DNA of 48,366 bases from UBA2653 sp964572685 (GTDB lineage Bacteria; Pseudomonadota; Gammaproteobacteria; Legionellales; Legionellaceae). Below the pieces are notes generated by a model that searched no databases, was not told the origin of the DNA, and was given only the letters and a program-made list of their open reading frames with translations. This document shows, in pieces, positions 25,019 to 33,648 of the stretch (positions are counted from its first letter, which is position 1; every line of letters starts with the position of its first letter). A program made the position numbers and the translations under genes. Location of the stretch: NCBI GenBank assembly GCA_964572685.1, contig CAZNFJ010000011.1:1-48366 (forward strand). Direction: 5' to 3'.

Positions 25019-26150
25019 AATTGCAGTATTGGGTGGCGGTGTGGTAGCCATGTTAACAGCCATTCTTTTAAAAAAAAATCGAAAGGATGTTATGCTTTGG
25101 CGAAGTTTCAGTCAAAAGCTGGTAGGTGAAAATAAGCGAGTGTTTGCTTTGAATCGCGCCTCCATTACTTTTCTTAAAGCGCATGGTATTTTAAGTTATC
25201 TTCCAGAACAAGCTATGCAACCTATTGCTCACATGAGGGTGTGGGATGGTTTGGGGCATGCGTTTATGGAATTCAATGCTCAAGATGTTCGTCAAAGTGA
25301 ACTTGCTCGCATTGTTGAGGAGCCGGCTTTATGGGAAGCTTGTTATCAAATACTTAGCGAATTGAAAATTCCTGTATATGAAAGTCATTCATCATTCTCT
25401 TGTGTTCAAGAAAAAGCGGAATGGATTTTTTCTTTAGAGGCTGGTCGATGTATAAAAGCTGATTTTTTATGTGTGGCCGATGGTGCAAGATCGCCTGTTC
25501 GAGAATACCTTCAAGTTCCTTGTGAGAAGGGCAGCTATGGTCAAAAGGGTATTGTTGCGCATATTCAGGTGACCAAGCCCCATCAGGCTCAAGCGTTGCA
25601 AATTTTTGGGGCGCATGGGCCATTGGCTTTTTTACCCTTGTCTTCGCCTTATCATTATTCTATGGTCTGGTCCTTGGATGATGCATTGGCTAATCATTAT
25701 TTAGAATTGGATGAACAAGCATTATGTCAGAAATTAAATACTTATTGGGATGGATATGTAGGTCGTGTGGTCGCGGTCAAGGGTATTCAATCTTTTCCCT
25801 TGCATTATTTACATGTGAATCAATATTATGGTAGAAACTGGATGTTATTAGGTGATGCTGCACATCATTTTCATCCATTAGCCGGGCTTGGTTTGAATGC
25901 TGGTATTGCTGATGTGATTTGTTTGGAGCGTTTATTGAAATCTCAAGCCTTGGATGAACGTCTTTTATCAGTTTTTCAACGGGAGCGACGTGCGAAAATC
26001 ATGCCTTTGATGTACGGTATGCTGATTATTAAAAATTGCTTTGGAAATACAGATGGATTTTGGGTAAAATTAAGATCTTTAGGTATGGATTGGCTTAATC
26101 ATCAATCCTTAATTAAAAAGATGATGATGAATATGGTTCAAGATGCGTGA
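25011..26150 (+). CDS. UbiH/UbiF/UbiI-family FAD-dependent hydroxylase
   Basis: A 379-residue paralogue of UbiH, in the position of ubiI (visC). It keeps the DG motif (VADGARSPVREY) and the second FAD motif (LLGDAAHHFHPLAGLGLNAGIADV). The N-terminal dinucleotide motif is unusual: IAVLGGGVVAMLTAILL has alanine at the third glycine position, and the acidic residue expected at the end of the second strand is absent (DVMLWR). It probably hydroxylates a ubiquinone precursor; which carbon is unclear. It overlaps ubiH by 8 bases and ends the operon. Confidence 0.85.
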   Translation: MNKIAVLGGGVVAMLTAILLKKNRKDVMLWRSFSQKLVGENKRVFALNRASITFLKAHGILSYLPEQAMQPIAHMRVWDGLGHAFMEFNAQDVRQSELARIVEEPALWEACYQILSELKIPVYESHSSFSCVQEKAEWIFSLEAGRCIKADFLCVADGARSPVREYLQVPCEKGSYGQKGIVAHIQVTKPHQAQALQIFGAHGPLAFLPLSSPYHYSMVWSLDDALANHYLELDEQALCQKLNTYWDGYVGRVVAVKGIQSFPLHYLHVNQYYGRNWMLLGDAAHHFHPLAGLGLNAGIADVICLERLLKSQALDERLLSVFQRERRAKIMPLMYGMLIIKNCFGNTDGFWVKLRSLGMDWLNHQSLIKKMMMNMVQDA

Positions 26151-26192
26151 ACGTGACTTTTATAGCCTTATTCCTGACGAATGGAGAGTATG

Positions 26193-27221
26193 ATGAAGGG
26201 ACTTAAATTTTTAGGCACAATCATTTTTTTTATGGTCAAAGTCGCATGGTCAGATGATGTCGAAGTCAAAGGGGTGATTTTACAACCCACTCTTGCTCAT
26301 CAAAAGGTCCCTTTGATGGCTGTGCAATTAAGTCCAGCGGCTAAAAGGTATTATCTACAGCGCTTGCAAAAAACATCTATTCAACCGCCTTTAAAAAGCT
26401 CAGGATTATCTTCTGTTCAATTGGGCATGGAAAATGTTCCAGTCCTTAATCAAGGTATCCACGGTTCTTGTGTTATTTTTGCCGCAGCAGCTGCCGTAGA
26501 TGCTATTTTAAAAAAAGGCGATCATGTTAGCCCTCTGTGTAGCTTACAGCTTGGACGTTATTTGCAATCTTTTGGTTATCTGCAAAGTGGCTGGGATGGG
26601 GCCTTGGCCCATTCGGTATTATCTCAGTTGGAAGCTTTTGGATTTTTAAGTAAGGATTATCAATATCAAGAAGGTTGTGGTGGCCTGTATGAATATCCTT
26701 TGCTGGATAGACAGTTTGGCTCAGAGATGTCGTTGACGACCTTTCATCCAGAAAGTGAATCATTATTGGAACATCGTATTGGCTGGAGTTCTATTTTAGA
26801 TGTATATCAAAGCAGCCATGAGCCTGTTGATATGCAAGGCCTCTTAAGTCACGTCAAGGCGGTTTTGACAAAAGGCGACCGAGCCATTATTGGGGTTTTA
26901 CTCGCAGAACCCGAGTTGGGTTTGGCCGGTGCCGTGGGTACTTATCATACACTGAATGACACATGGCTTTTAACTCCTGAAATTCAGCAAGATATGAAGC
27001 AAAATCCTCAATATGCCGGGCACGCCTTGCTAGTGACAGGTTTTGATGATAATGCATATGCAAAGGATGATTTTGGTCGCATTCACCGAGGTTTAATCAC
27101 TTTAAGAAATTCTTGGGGAGATAAAATCGGTGATCATGGTAATTTTTATATGTCCTATGATTATTTCAAAGCAATGGTGATGGAAATTCAAAGGATACGT
27201 CAATTAAATAGTGAACAATAA
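26193..27221 (+). CDS. Secreted papain-like (C1-type) cysteine protease
   Basis: A 342-residue protein with an N-terminal signal-like segment (MKGLKFLGTIIFFMVKVAWS) and a papain-fold core. The oxyanion glutamine Q87 and catalytic C93 are in VPVLNQGIHGSCVIF with the classic Q-x5-C spacing, the base is H277 in YAGHALLVTGFDD and the supporting asparagine is N306 in TLRNSWG. All four key residues are present, so activity is likely. There is no long inhibitory propeptide of the cathepsin type. The ATG at 26193 is chosen for its spacing to GGAG; ATGs at 26181 and 26190 are alternatives. The nucleoside phosphorylase starts 19 bases downstream. Similar exported papain-like proteins occur in Legionellales, but the target is unknown. 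Confidence 0.85.
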   Translation: MKGLKFLGTIIFFMVKVAWSDDVEVKGVILQPTLAHQKVPLMAVQLSPAAKRYYLQRLQKTSIQPPLKSSGLSSVQLGMENVPVLNQGIHGSCVIFAAAAAVDAILKKGDHVSPLCSLQLGRYLQSFGYLQSGWDGALAHSVLSQLEAFGFLSKDYQYQEGCGGLYEYPLLDRQFGSEMSLTTFHPESESLLEHRIGWSSILDVYQSSHEPVDMQGLLSHVKAVLTKGDRAIIGVLLAEPELGLAGAVGTYHTLNDTWLLTPEIQQDMKQNPQYAGHALLVTGFDDNAYAKDDFGRIHRGLITLRNSWGDKIGDHGNFYMSYDYFKAMVMEIQRIRQLNSEQ

Positions 27222-27240
27222 CAATATAAGGGAAGACGTA

Positions 27241-28083
27241 ATGGCTATAGTTGTACAACATATTCCAGCAACAAATGAAGATATTCAAGGAAATCATGGT
27301 ATTGGCCGATATTTCTTTTTGACGGGCTCAGATGGTCGTGCACAACAAATCTCCGAGCGGTTTCATCATCGTGTCGAAAAATTACATCCGCGCCAACATA
27401 ATTTATATATGGGTCAAATGGAAGGATTGGATGGGCAAATGGTTGATGTGGCATCCATTTCAACTGGCATGGGTGGTCCGAGCGCTGATATTATCATCAA
27501 TGAATTGGCGATGCTTGGTGCTAAAAGATTACTGCGTGTAGGAACCTCTGGTACTTTACATCCGCAAGCGGTCAAAGGCGGAGACTTGGTTGTGGCGACC
27601 GGTGCTGTGCGAGATGATAAAGCTTCTTGGGATTATATTTATCCTGAATATCCGGCCATGGCTTCTTTTGAATATATACAAGCCGCCAAGCAGGCCAAAG
27701 CAAAAACCAATTTTACCCCTAGTCGTATACATTTTGGTGTGGTGCATTCGAAAAGTTCTTTATTTGCGCGAGAGTATCAATTTTCTTTATTGAAAGAAAG
27801 TGTCGATTATATGGATGCTTTGCGTCATGCTGGTGTATTGGCTTCAGAAATGGAGTGTGCGCAATTTTTCACATTAGGTCCCATTCTTACCGCTCGTTAT
27901 CATGATATATTTGATCCTTTAAGTGAAATTCGAATGGGAGCCATTTTGTCGATTATTGGAGATGAATCAGGCTTTATGAGTGATTCTGAAAAAATTAAGG
28001 CAGTCAATGAACGTTGTATTCAATTTGCAATTTCAACCACTTTGGAAATGGCGCTTTTGGATAAGCAAGCGCTTTCGCTCTAG
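27241..28083 (+). CDS. Nucleoside phosphorylase (PNP/UDP family)
   Basis: A 280-residue enzyme of the purine/uridine phosphorylase family. It shows the ISTGMGGPSADIIINEL phosphate/ribose region, LLRVGTSGTL and the ASEMECAQFF segment equivalent to the EMES ribose-binding motif. It would split a nucleoside with phosphate into base and ribose-1-phosphate. Uridine phosphorylase is the nearest impression, but substrate specificity is not readable. GGGAAG precedes the ATG at 27241; the frame is open from 27211 within the protease gene. Its stop is 1 base from the end of the convergent ATP-grasp gene. Confidence 0.85.
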   Translation: MAIVVQHIPATNEDIQGNHGIGRYFFLTGSDGRAQQISERFHHRVEKLHPRQHNLYMGQMEGLDGQMVDVASISTGMGGPSADIIINELAMLGAKRLLRVGTSGTLHPQAVKGGDLVVATGAVRDDKASWDYIYPEYPAMASFEYIQAAKQAKAKTNFTPSRIHFGVVHSKSSLFAREYQFSLLKESVDYMDALRHAGVLASEMECAQFFTLGPILTARYHDIFDPLSEIRMGAILSIIGDESGFMSDSEKIKAVNERCIQFAISTTLEMALLDKQALSL

Positions 28084-28084
28084 C

Positions 28085-29050
28085 TTATGAACGAGCGAAT
28101 TGTTCCTGACTGAAAGCGATACGTGAGAGTATCGCTTCATGTGGAAATTGTTTTTTTCGATCTTCAATCAAACGTAGTCTTTTGAGCAAGCCTTCTTGAT
28201 TTGCCACTTGAATACTTAAACCAGGGCGGGCGTTGAGCTCAAGCATCAAAGGTCCTTGATGTGCGTCAATGACAATATCTACCCCCAAATACCCCATACC
28301 TGTTAATTCATAACAACCAGAAGCAATTTGTAAGATTTGCTCCCAATAAGGAATCTGTAGACCGGCAATGGGATGGAGCGTGTCAGGATGATGATCAATG
28401 ATTTGATTCTGAAAGACCCCATCAAGGCTTAAGCCCAAGCCTAAATCTATACCAGCTCCTATAGCGCCTTGATGAAGATTGGCTTTACCGCCAGATGAGC
28501 GTGTCGGTAAACGAAGCATGGCCATGACAGGATAACCCATGAGCGTAATCACTCGAACATCTGGAACACCTTGATAGCTGATGTGACTAAAAATCGGATC
28601 AACAATCACGCGTTTTTCAATGATGGCATAATCATGATGACCTCCGAGGCTATAAGCACCGGAAAGTAGACGAGATAAATGATAACTCAGTTCTTGTTGA
28701 GACAATAACTTGCCATTGATTTGTCGATAACGTGTGCCCACTTTCCCTGTAATGACAAGAATACCGTCACCGCCAGAACCATGTGCAGGCTTAATCACAA
28801 AATCAGTAAAAGGTTCGAGTATTTGATCAATTTTTTTGATTTGATGTTCAGTATCAATTTGTGCATACAATTGCGGAACAGCAATATCAGCTTGTAATGC
28901 CAAATGTTTGGTTTTTAATTTATCATCGACCAAGGGGTAATTTTTGCGTTGATTATATTTCAATACAAAATCGGCATTGCGCTGATTAATACTTAATATC
29001 CCTTTGTCTTTTAAGCTGCGATATGTTTTAAAAATCATGGCATTTCTCAA
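28085..29050 (-). CDS. RimK-type alpha-L-glutamate ligase-like ATP-grasp protein
   Basis: A 321-residue ATP-grasp enzyme of the alpha-L-glutamate ligase-like family. The ATP-binding loop is KPAHGSGGDGILVI (about 100-113) and the metal-binding end is LMLELNARPGLSIQVAN. Such enzymes join an amino acid to a carboxyl group, but the substrate of this subfamily is not settled. It is the last gene of a three-gene unit in which all genes overlap by 4 bases: retropepsin-like protease, inactive transglutaminase membrane protein and this ligase. That order is conserved across many proteobacteria. Confidence 0.88.
   Translation of the reverse strand: MRNAMIFKTYRSLKDKGILSINQRNADFVLKYNQRKNYPLVDDKLKTKHLALQADIAVPQLYAQIDTEHQIKKIDQILEPFTDFVIKPAHGSGGDGILVITGKVGTRYRQINGKLLSQQELSYHLSRLLSGAYSLGGHHDYAIIEKRVIVDPIFSHISYQGVPDVRVITLMGYPVMAMLRLPTRSSGGKANLHQGAIGAGIDLGLGLSLDGVFQNQIIDHHPDTLHPIAGLQIPYWEQILQIASGCYELTGMGYLGVDIVIDAHQGPLMLELNARPGLSIQVANQEGLLKRLRLIEDRKKQFPHEAILSRIAFSQEQFARS
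28114..28137. terminator. Hairpin inside the 3' end of the ATP-grasp gene
   Basis: A perfect 9-bp stem AAGCGATAC (28114-28122) and GTATCGCTT (28129-28137) with a 6-base loop. It is in the last codons of the ATP-grasp gene and about 30 bases past the phosphorylase stop. No U-tract on either strand. Confidence 0.5.
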
Positions 29051-30576
29051 TTTGTTAGTTTTGCCAAGGCATTAAAGCGCACCAATTCTAGTAAGCGATA
29101 ACCTCGATATTGTCCAAACCATAAAATCAAGCTTAGAATGACTAATATGAGCTCGGGAAATGCAAAGACCAGGTATTGGATTTGGGTCTGTGTCATTGCC
29201 CAGTAACACAAGGTTGCAGCAAATAAACTTCCAAAGCTTGCTTTGATGGCGGCATAGGGACTTCGCTCATCCCACATGATACACATTCGTTCAATGGTCA
29301 TGGTTAAAATCACCATGGGGAATAATGCAATTGAAAGCCCTGAGTCTAAATTCAGATTTTGACTTAACACACTAATACCAATCATTAGTAAAATTACAAT
29401 ACTTAAGATGGCTGATAATCTTGGAACTAAGAGTAAGCGCAATTGATCAAGATAAAAACGTGCCATTAAACCAAAGAAAATGATGATATTAAAAAGACAA
29501 ATACCCCATATGACATGAGTTTCTCTAAAGGCTAAGGCAATCAAAACCGGCATAAAGGTACCAAAAGTTTGAAGTCCTATAAAATTGCGCAAGAGTAAGA
29601 TAATAAAGGCGCCGACAGGTACCGTTAATAGAATTTTATAGGTTTCTTGCGTATTGACGGGTAATTCGAGTAATGAAAAGCGCATGAGTTGAGATTGATT
29701 TAAAAGGCCATGGGTTTTGGCAACACTGAGTGCATTCATCGGTGTTGGTGAGATGTTAAAGTTTAATTGTGCTTTTTGCCCACCAAATAAGGTAAAAAGA
29801 GGCTCGTCGCCATAGTTCCAGATTATAAAATCATGCGGCAGGCCTGCATCTCCGTTTCTTGGGTTAATATAAATCCATTCTTTTTGATTATAGACCGCAA
29901 GCCAAGTTTCTAATTCAGCATGGGATTGTTGTTTGGTGTGAAAACCATGCACCGACGTTGCAAATATATTGGCTTGATTTAATAAAGTAATCGCCGAATT
30001 AACCAGTTGTTGATTATTCATATCAGGGCCAACCAGTAATCGTGCGTTACCGTCATTTTTACGTAGTTCTCGAATACTGCCCTGGGCAAAGGTTTGAATA
30101 TCAGCAGAAGATTGTCGAGCCGCTCGAATAATTGCTTGTGCGGCAGAAAACTCGGGTTCTTGCAGGTGAATTTTTTTAAACAGGGGGGCCTTCATGAATT
30201 TTTGACGAGAGGCGCTATCATTTTCTTTGAAAATTGCACGATAATAAAGTGATTGCATCCCACTGCTCCGCCTTAAGGTCCAGACCACTTGACGGTTCAG
30301 ACCCTCGAGATAGGTACTAATTCCATAGTTAGGTGCAATGAAATATTCATCGAGAATACTGAAATGTTTAGGTTGATAGGGAATACTAAAACTAGCTTTG
30401 ATGGGTCGATTTTTGTCAGCCATAAATTTAAGATGGGCTTCTAAAGTCCAGGTATTTACCATGTCATTATCTTTCAAAGGAACACCCATTATAAAGTGCC
30501 GATATGCAAAAATAGAGAGTCCTATAGACATGAGCAAAATGATCAAGGTGTAAAGGTGTTTTTTAGGAGTTTTCAT
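29047..30576 (-). CDS. Inactive transglutaminase fused to membrane helices (UUP1-type)
   Basis: A 509-residue inner-membrane protein. An N-terminal signal anchor (about 8-28) is followed by a periplasmic region of about 280 residues with a transglutaminase-like fold, then about seven C-terminal transmembrane helices (from about 310). The Cys of the transglutaminase triad is not apparent, in keeping with the family name 'inactive transglutaminase fused to 7 transmembrane helices'. It overlaps both neighbours by 4 bases. It may be a sensor or scaffold for the adjacent protease and ligase; this is inference. Confidence 0.88.
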   Translation of the reverse strand: MKTPKKHLYTLIILLMSIGLSIFAYRHFIMGVPLKDNDMVNTWTLEAHLKFMADKNRPIKASFSIPYQPKHFSILDEYFIAPNYGISTYLEGLNRQVVWTLRRSSGMQSLYYRAIFKENDSASRQKFMKAPLFKKIHLQEPEFSAAQAIIRAARQSSADIQTFAQGSIRELRKNDGNARLLVGPDMNNQQLVNSAITLLNQANIFATSVHGFHTKQQSHAELETWLAVYNQKEWIYINPRNGDAGLPHDFIIWNYGDEPLFTLFGGQKAQLNFNISPTPMNALSVAKTHGLLNQSQLMRFSLLELPVNTQETYKILLTVPVGAFIILLLRNFIGLQTFGTFMPVLIALAFRETHVIWGICLFNIIIFFGLMARFYLDQLRLLLVPRLSAILSIVILLMIGISVLSQNLNLDSGLSIALFPMVILTMTIERMCIMWDERSPYAAIKASFGSLFAATLCYWAMTQTQIQYLVFAFPELILVILSLILWFGQYRGYRLLELVRFNALAKLTN

Positions 30577-31094
30577 GTGTGGCGAACCTTTCTAGATTGA
30601 ATATAGCGTTCATTGGGGTCAACGCAGCCATTAAAAGCAATAATGGCCTCACGTCCCAATAACATTGGATAAATGAAATGCTTGCGATTGGTTAAGTTCA
30701 CACGAATGACTTGTATTTGATCGCCTAGTTTGACTTTCATGAGTACCACGGGTCTTTTGACAAAATAACGAAAGAGTTTAGATGTTTGATTTTCTTCAGC
30801 GCGATTTTTGATATTGATTTTGCCAATATATTCGCACTCAAATTGTTTATCACCTTCCTTGCTGGGCACAATAAAACTTAAATAAGGTTTGCCATACTTG
30901 GAAATCTCTTTAATATGATTGGCATTGAGCGAGGCTGATTTTGCCCCAGTATCCAGTTTGGCAGATAATGTAAGGTTATGATCTACCAAGGTTGCTTTTT
31001 CGATATATCCATAAACAACTGTTTTTGAATTAGCCATAATCGGTCCTGAAATCAAAGCAATTAAGAAGGAAAAGAAGTATAAAAAAACTGGCAT
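30573..31094 (-). CDS. Retropepsin-like aspartic protease (ATP-dependent zinc protease family)
   Basis: A 173-residue exported protein. After a signal-like segment (about 1-21) comes AKLDTGAKSASLNA, where D48-T-G is the catalytic motif of retropepsins, and later LLGREAI, the family's conserved hydrophobic-Gly motif. Databases often label this family 'ATP-dependent zinc protease' or RimK-like, although the motif is that of a dimeric aspartic protease. A GGGGG ribosome binding site lies 4 bases before the ATG. It is the first gene of the minus-strand triad. Confidence 0.87.
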   Translation of the reverse strand: MPVFLYFFSFLIALISGPIMANSKTVVYGYIEKATLVDHNLTLSAKLDTGAKSASLNANHIKEISKYGKPYLSFIVPSKEGDKQFECEYIGKINIKNRAEENQTSKLFRYFVKRPVVLMKVKLGDQIQVIRVNLTNRKHFIYPMLLGREAIIAFNGCVDPNERYIQSRKVRHT

Positions 31095-31123
31095 TTTACC
31101 CCCAACAAATAATATTGACGCCT

Positions 31124-31153
31124 ATTTTATCAAATTAAGTAATATTCTTGCAA
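31124..31153 (-). promoter_or_regulatory. Candidate promoter of the protease-ligase triad
   Basis: On the minus strand TTGCAA (31153-31148), an 18-base spacer and TAAAAT (31129-31124), 29 bases before the protease ATG. Confidence 0.5.
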
Positions 31154-31252
31154 TTACTTGATGATAAAATGATAATAGAAACCCTATTTTATGATAAATA
31201 TTAAAATATAGAATGCTTTTTTGTTATTTTTAAATAATATTATGTATACGGA

Positions 31253-31281
31253 TTGATTTTCATCCAGTATTCGAATACTAT
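31253..31281 (+). promoter_or_regulatory. Candidate promoter of the orphan membrane protein
   Basis: TTGATT (31253-31258), a 17-base spacer and TACTAT (31276-31281), about 100 bases before the likely ATG. The surrounding intergenic DNA (31095-31383) is very A+T-rich. Confidence 0.45.
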
Positions 31282-31383
31282 AACAGATTGCTTCTTTGAT
31301 TAAAATTAAAACTTTTTGAAAAAAGTACTTTCAATGTTCAGTGATTTCAATTATAATTGAGTTCAACTCTTCATGTCATAAGA

Positions 31384-33648
31384 ATGAATTCGATGCCAGT
31401 GTCAGTTGAAAATAATGATCAACAACCGCCTTCTGATTTTCTTATCGCTTTAAAAATTCCTGGTAACTTTTATATTGGACTTCAGTCTGTTTTAGACGCC
31501 CTTGATTTATGGATTAGTTCGGTCAAATATTATTTTGATGCCATCAATCCAGCTAGTAATTCAGTCTCTTCTCAAATGTTTTGGTCGTGGCTTCATTCCG
31601 AAGAGGGGATGTGTTTGTTTTTCATGGGTGCAGCATTCAGTGCTGCATTTGCGTTTATGGGGAATGGTATCCCTGAAAAATATAAGTCCAACTTCTCTAT
31701 AATTGCAGATATGTATTGGCCTTTTGTCCGTGATGTGATTAAGCGTTTAAAATGGACTTTTAAAGGAACCCGAAGTTTATTGCTGGTGACACAGACATTG
31801 TTACAGCAGAATTATATTTCTTATATTACGCCTTTTGGAATTGCGCTGGGATTACTCGGAGCCAGTAACCAGTTTTGGAATCGAGGCATGGTTGAATCTC
31901 GAAAGATATTACAAGAATACAACGATCGTTTTCGTCAGCAAATCAAAGGGATTGATGCTTGTTTTTTAGAAGTTGAAAAAGATTGGATTTATAATGGCGA
32001 TAATGTTCGAGAAAATGTTAAATATATTTATGCGGGCAGTATTTTAAAAATTAAATCTACTCAAGAGTATTATCGCGTGGATGCCTTTGGAGGCATTACG
32101 GCGTTCAACCCGAATCAACTTAACTCAAAGGAAAAAATATTTTTTAGCGAATTGGAACGCAAGTTAGAAGAGTTGCGTTTGTCTCAAAATGGAGGTTCAA
32201 GTTATCCACGAATTACTTGGAATGAATTTCAGGAGTTGATTCCTCCCGGAAATGATCTTCAAGAAAACAGTATACTACAAAAAGTATTTGTAGAAAAAAA
32301 AGAATTTATTGAATCTCACATCGTACAATCACAATCAAATATTAATCAAATCTTATTCAATCAGGCTAAATTCCAGAATGATTCCAATAAAGCCTTTGTT
32401 TCCGCGACTCTGAATGGCCTCTTAAATGCACCTTATTATTTCTTGGGTGTGTTAAGTATGGTGACCCTCCCTGCATATTTGTTCGTTCCCGCCGTGGTTA
32501 TTTGTGGTTTCTTCATGATGCTCAATATTTTGAGTGAAATTTATCAAGAATCGGATTATCAAAGACGCTTGAAAATTTCCCAACTCAAAGCCAATCTCGT
32601 TATGAATAAACGTTTATTGATGATGGAGTGGCAAGTGTTGAATGCCGATCATCCTGATTCTTTAAAAAATGAATTAGAACTTTTAGCCGGTTTATTAAAA
32701 GAAGAGCGTGAATTTCAAGTATTGGTTAAAAAAATACAAGATACTCAAGGTTTTTCTCATTTTGAAAAATATCAACTTGATGATTTGAAATCGCTTTCAT
32801 TTGCAAATATTCCAGAATATATACAAAATAAAACATTGCTGAATGCACTGATTCGTATTGAAAACCTTGAGCGTGGTTTTATTAAAAATCATAATGAATT
32901 GGATTCATGTTTACGTCTAAATACTTTATATGTTTCATGGCAAGCTATTAGAAACGGTTTAGTGGTTTATGGTGCTTTTAATAGCTTGTTGATGACCATT
33001 GCAACGATGAGTTTCTTATTTGGCTTAACTATTACACCAACATTTTTTTATGTTTCGATTAGCGTCGGTAGTTTGATGCTGCTCGCAACTTTTTTATATA
33101 CTTTATTTTTTATTCAACCCAAACAAGATATCGAAGAAGAGATGGGCGTTCATATTGATGCGGAACCGTCTACAGCATATGTAGCGAAATCAACGCAAGT
33201 GATTATTGATTCACCAGTCATTCAAGCCTCTGAAAATTTATTAATACCTGAACATGCTGAGGTCTTTAGACAAGCCTTATCCGGGGCTAAAAAAGGTATT
33301 AAGTGTACTCAAACGATATTGCCTTTGTTGTTTAACATGTCAGATGATTTAAATCCTGTTTTGTTGATGACATATCTTACAGTGAGTGCGGGATATGGTT
33401 TCTTATTTGCGCTGAAAGGGTTAAGAGGATTGATACGTTTAGATAGCAATGTTTATGAGAAATCATTCATGTATGCAACCATTACGGGGAAATCACCGTT
33501 TTTTGAGCCGCCTGTGTCGGCTAACAAGAAGTCGATTAGAGATTTCATCTCGTTGGGTCTGGTGCGAAGAACCAGTGAAGACAGTGGTACACCTTCTTCA
33601 CGTTCTTCTTCTGTAGCCCCATCCCCTTTGAGTATTGGTAATGACTAG
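31384..33648 (+). CDS. Large orphan multi-pass membrane protein, function unknown
   Basis: A protein of about 754 residues that I do not recognise. Hydrophobic segments occur near residues 77-98, 355-388, 530-590 and 675-705, separated by long charged, helical, coiled-coil-like stretches (e.g. around 390-520). The C-terminus is a Ser/Arg/Pro-rich tail (RRTSEDSGTPSSRSSS). The start is uncertain: ATG at 31384 or 31393, or a TTG at 31357; none has a strong ribosome binding site. It is a single-gene unit with its own promoter, flanked by intergenic A+T-rich DNA. Large helical proteins with paired membrane segments and hydrophilic tails are common among Legionellales type IV effectors, so an effector role is possible but unproven. 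Confidence 0.75.
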   Translation: MNSMPVSVENNDQQPPSDFLIALKIPGNFYIGLQSVLDALDLWISSVKYYFDAINPASNSVSSQMFWSWLHSEEGMCLFFMGAAFSAAFAFMGNGIPEKYKSNFSIIADMYWPFVRDVIKRLKWTFKGTRSLLLVTQTLLQQNYISYITPFGIALGLLGASNQFWNRGMVESRKILQEYNDRFRQQIKGIDACFLEVEKDWIYNGDNVRENVKYIYAGSILKIKSTQEYYRVDAFGGITAFNPNQLNSKEKIFFSELERKLEELRLSQNGGSSYPRITWNEFQELIPPGNDLQENSILQKVFVEKKEFIESHIVQSQSNINQILFNQAKFQNDSNKAFVSATLNGLLNAPYYFLGVLSMVTLPAYLFVPAVVICGFFMMLNILSEIYQESDYQRRLKISQLKANLVMNKRLLMMEWQVLNADHPDSLKNELELLAGLLKEEREFQVLVKKIQDTQGFSHFEKYQLDDLKSLSFANIPEYIQNKTLLNALIRIENLERGFIKNHNELDSCLRLNTLYVSWQAIRNGLVVYGAFNSLLMTIATMSFLFGLTITPTFFYVSISVGSLMLLATFLYTLFFIQPKQDIEEEMGVHIDAEPSTAYVAKSTQVIIDSPVIQASENLLIPEHAEVFRQALSGAKKGIKCTQTILPLLFNMSDDLNPVLLMTYLTVSAGYGFLFALKGLRGLIRLDSNVYEKSFMYATITGKSPFFEPPVSANKKSIRDFISLGLVRRTSEDSGTPSSRSSSVAPSPLSIGND

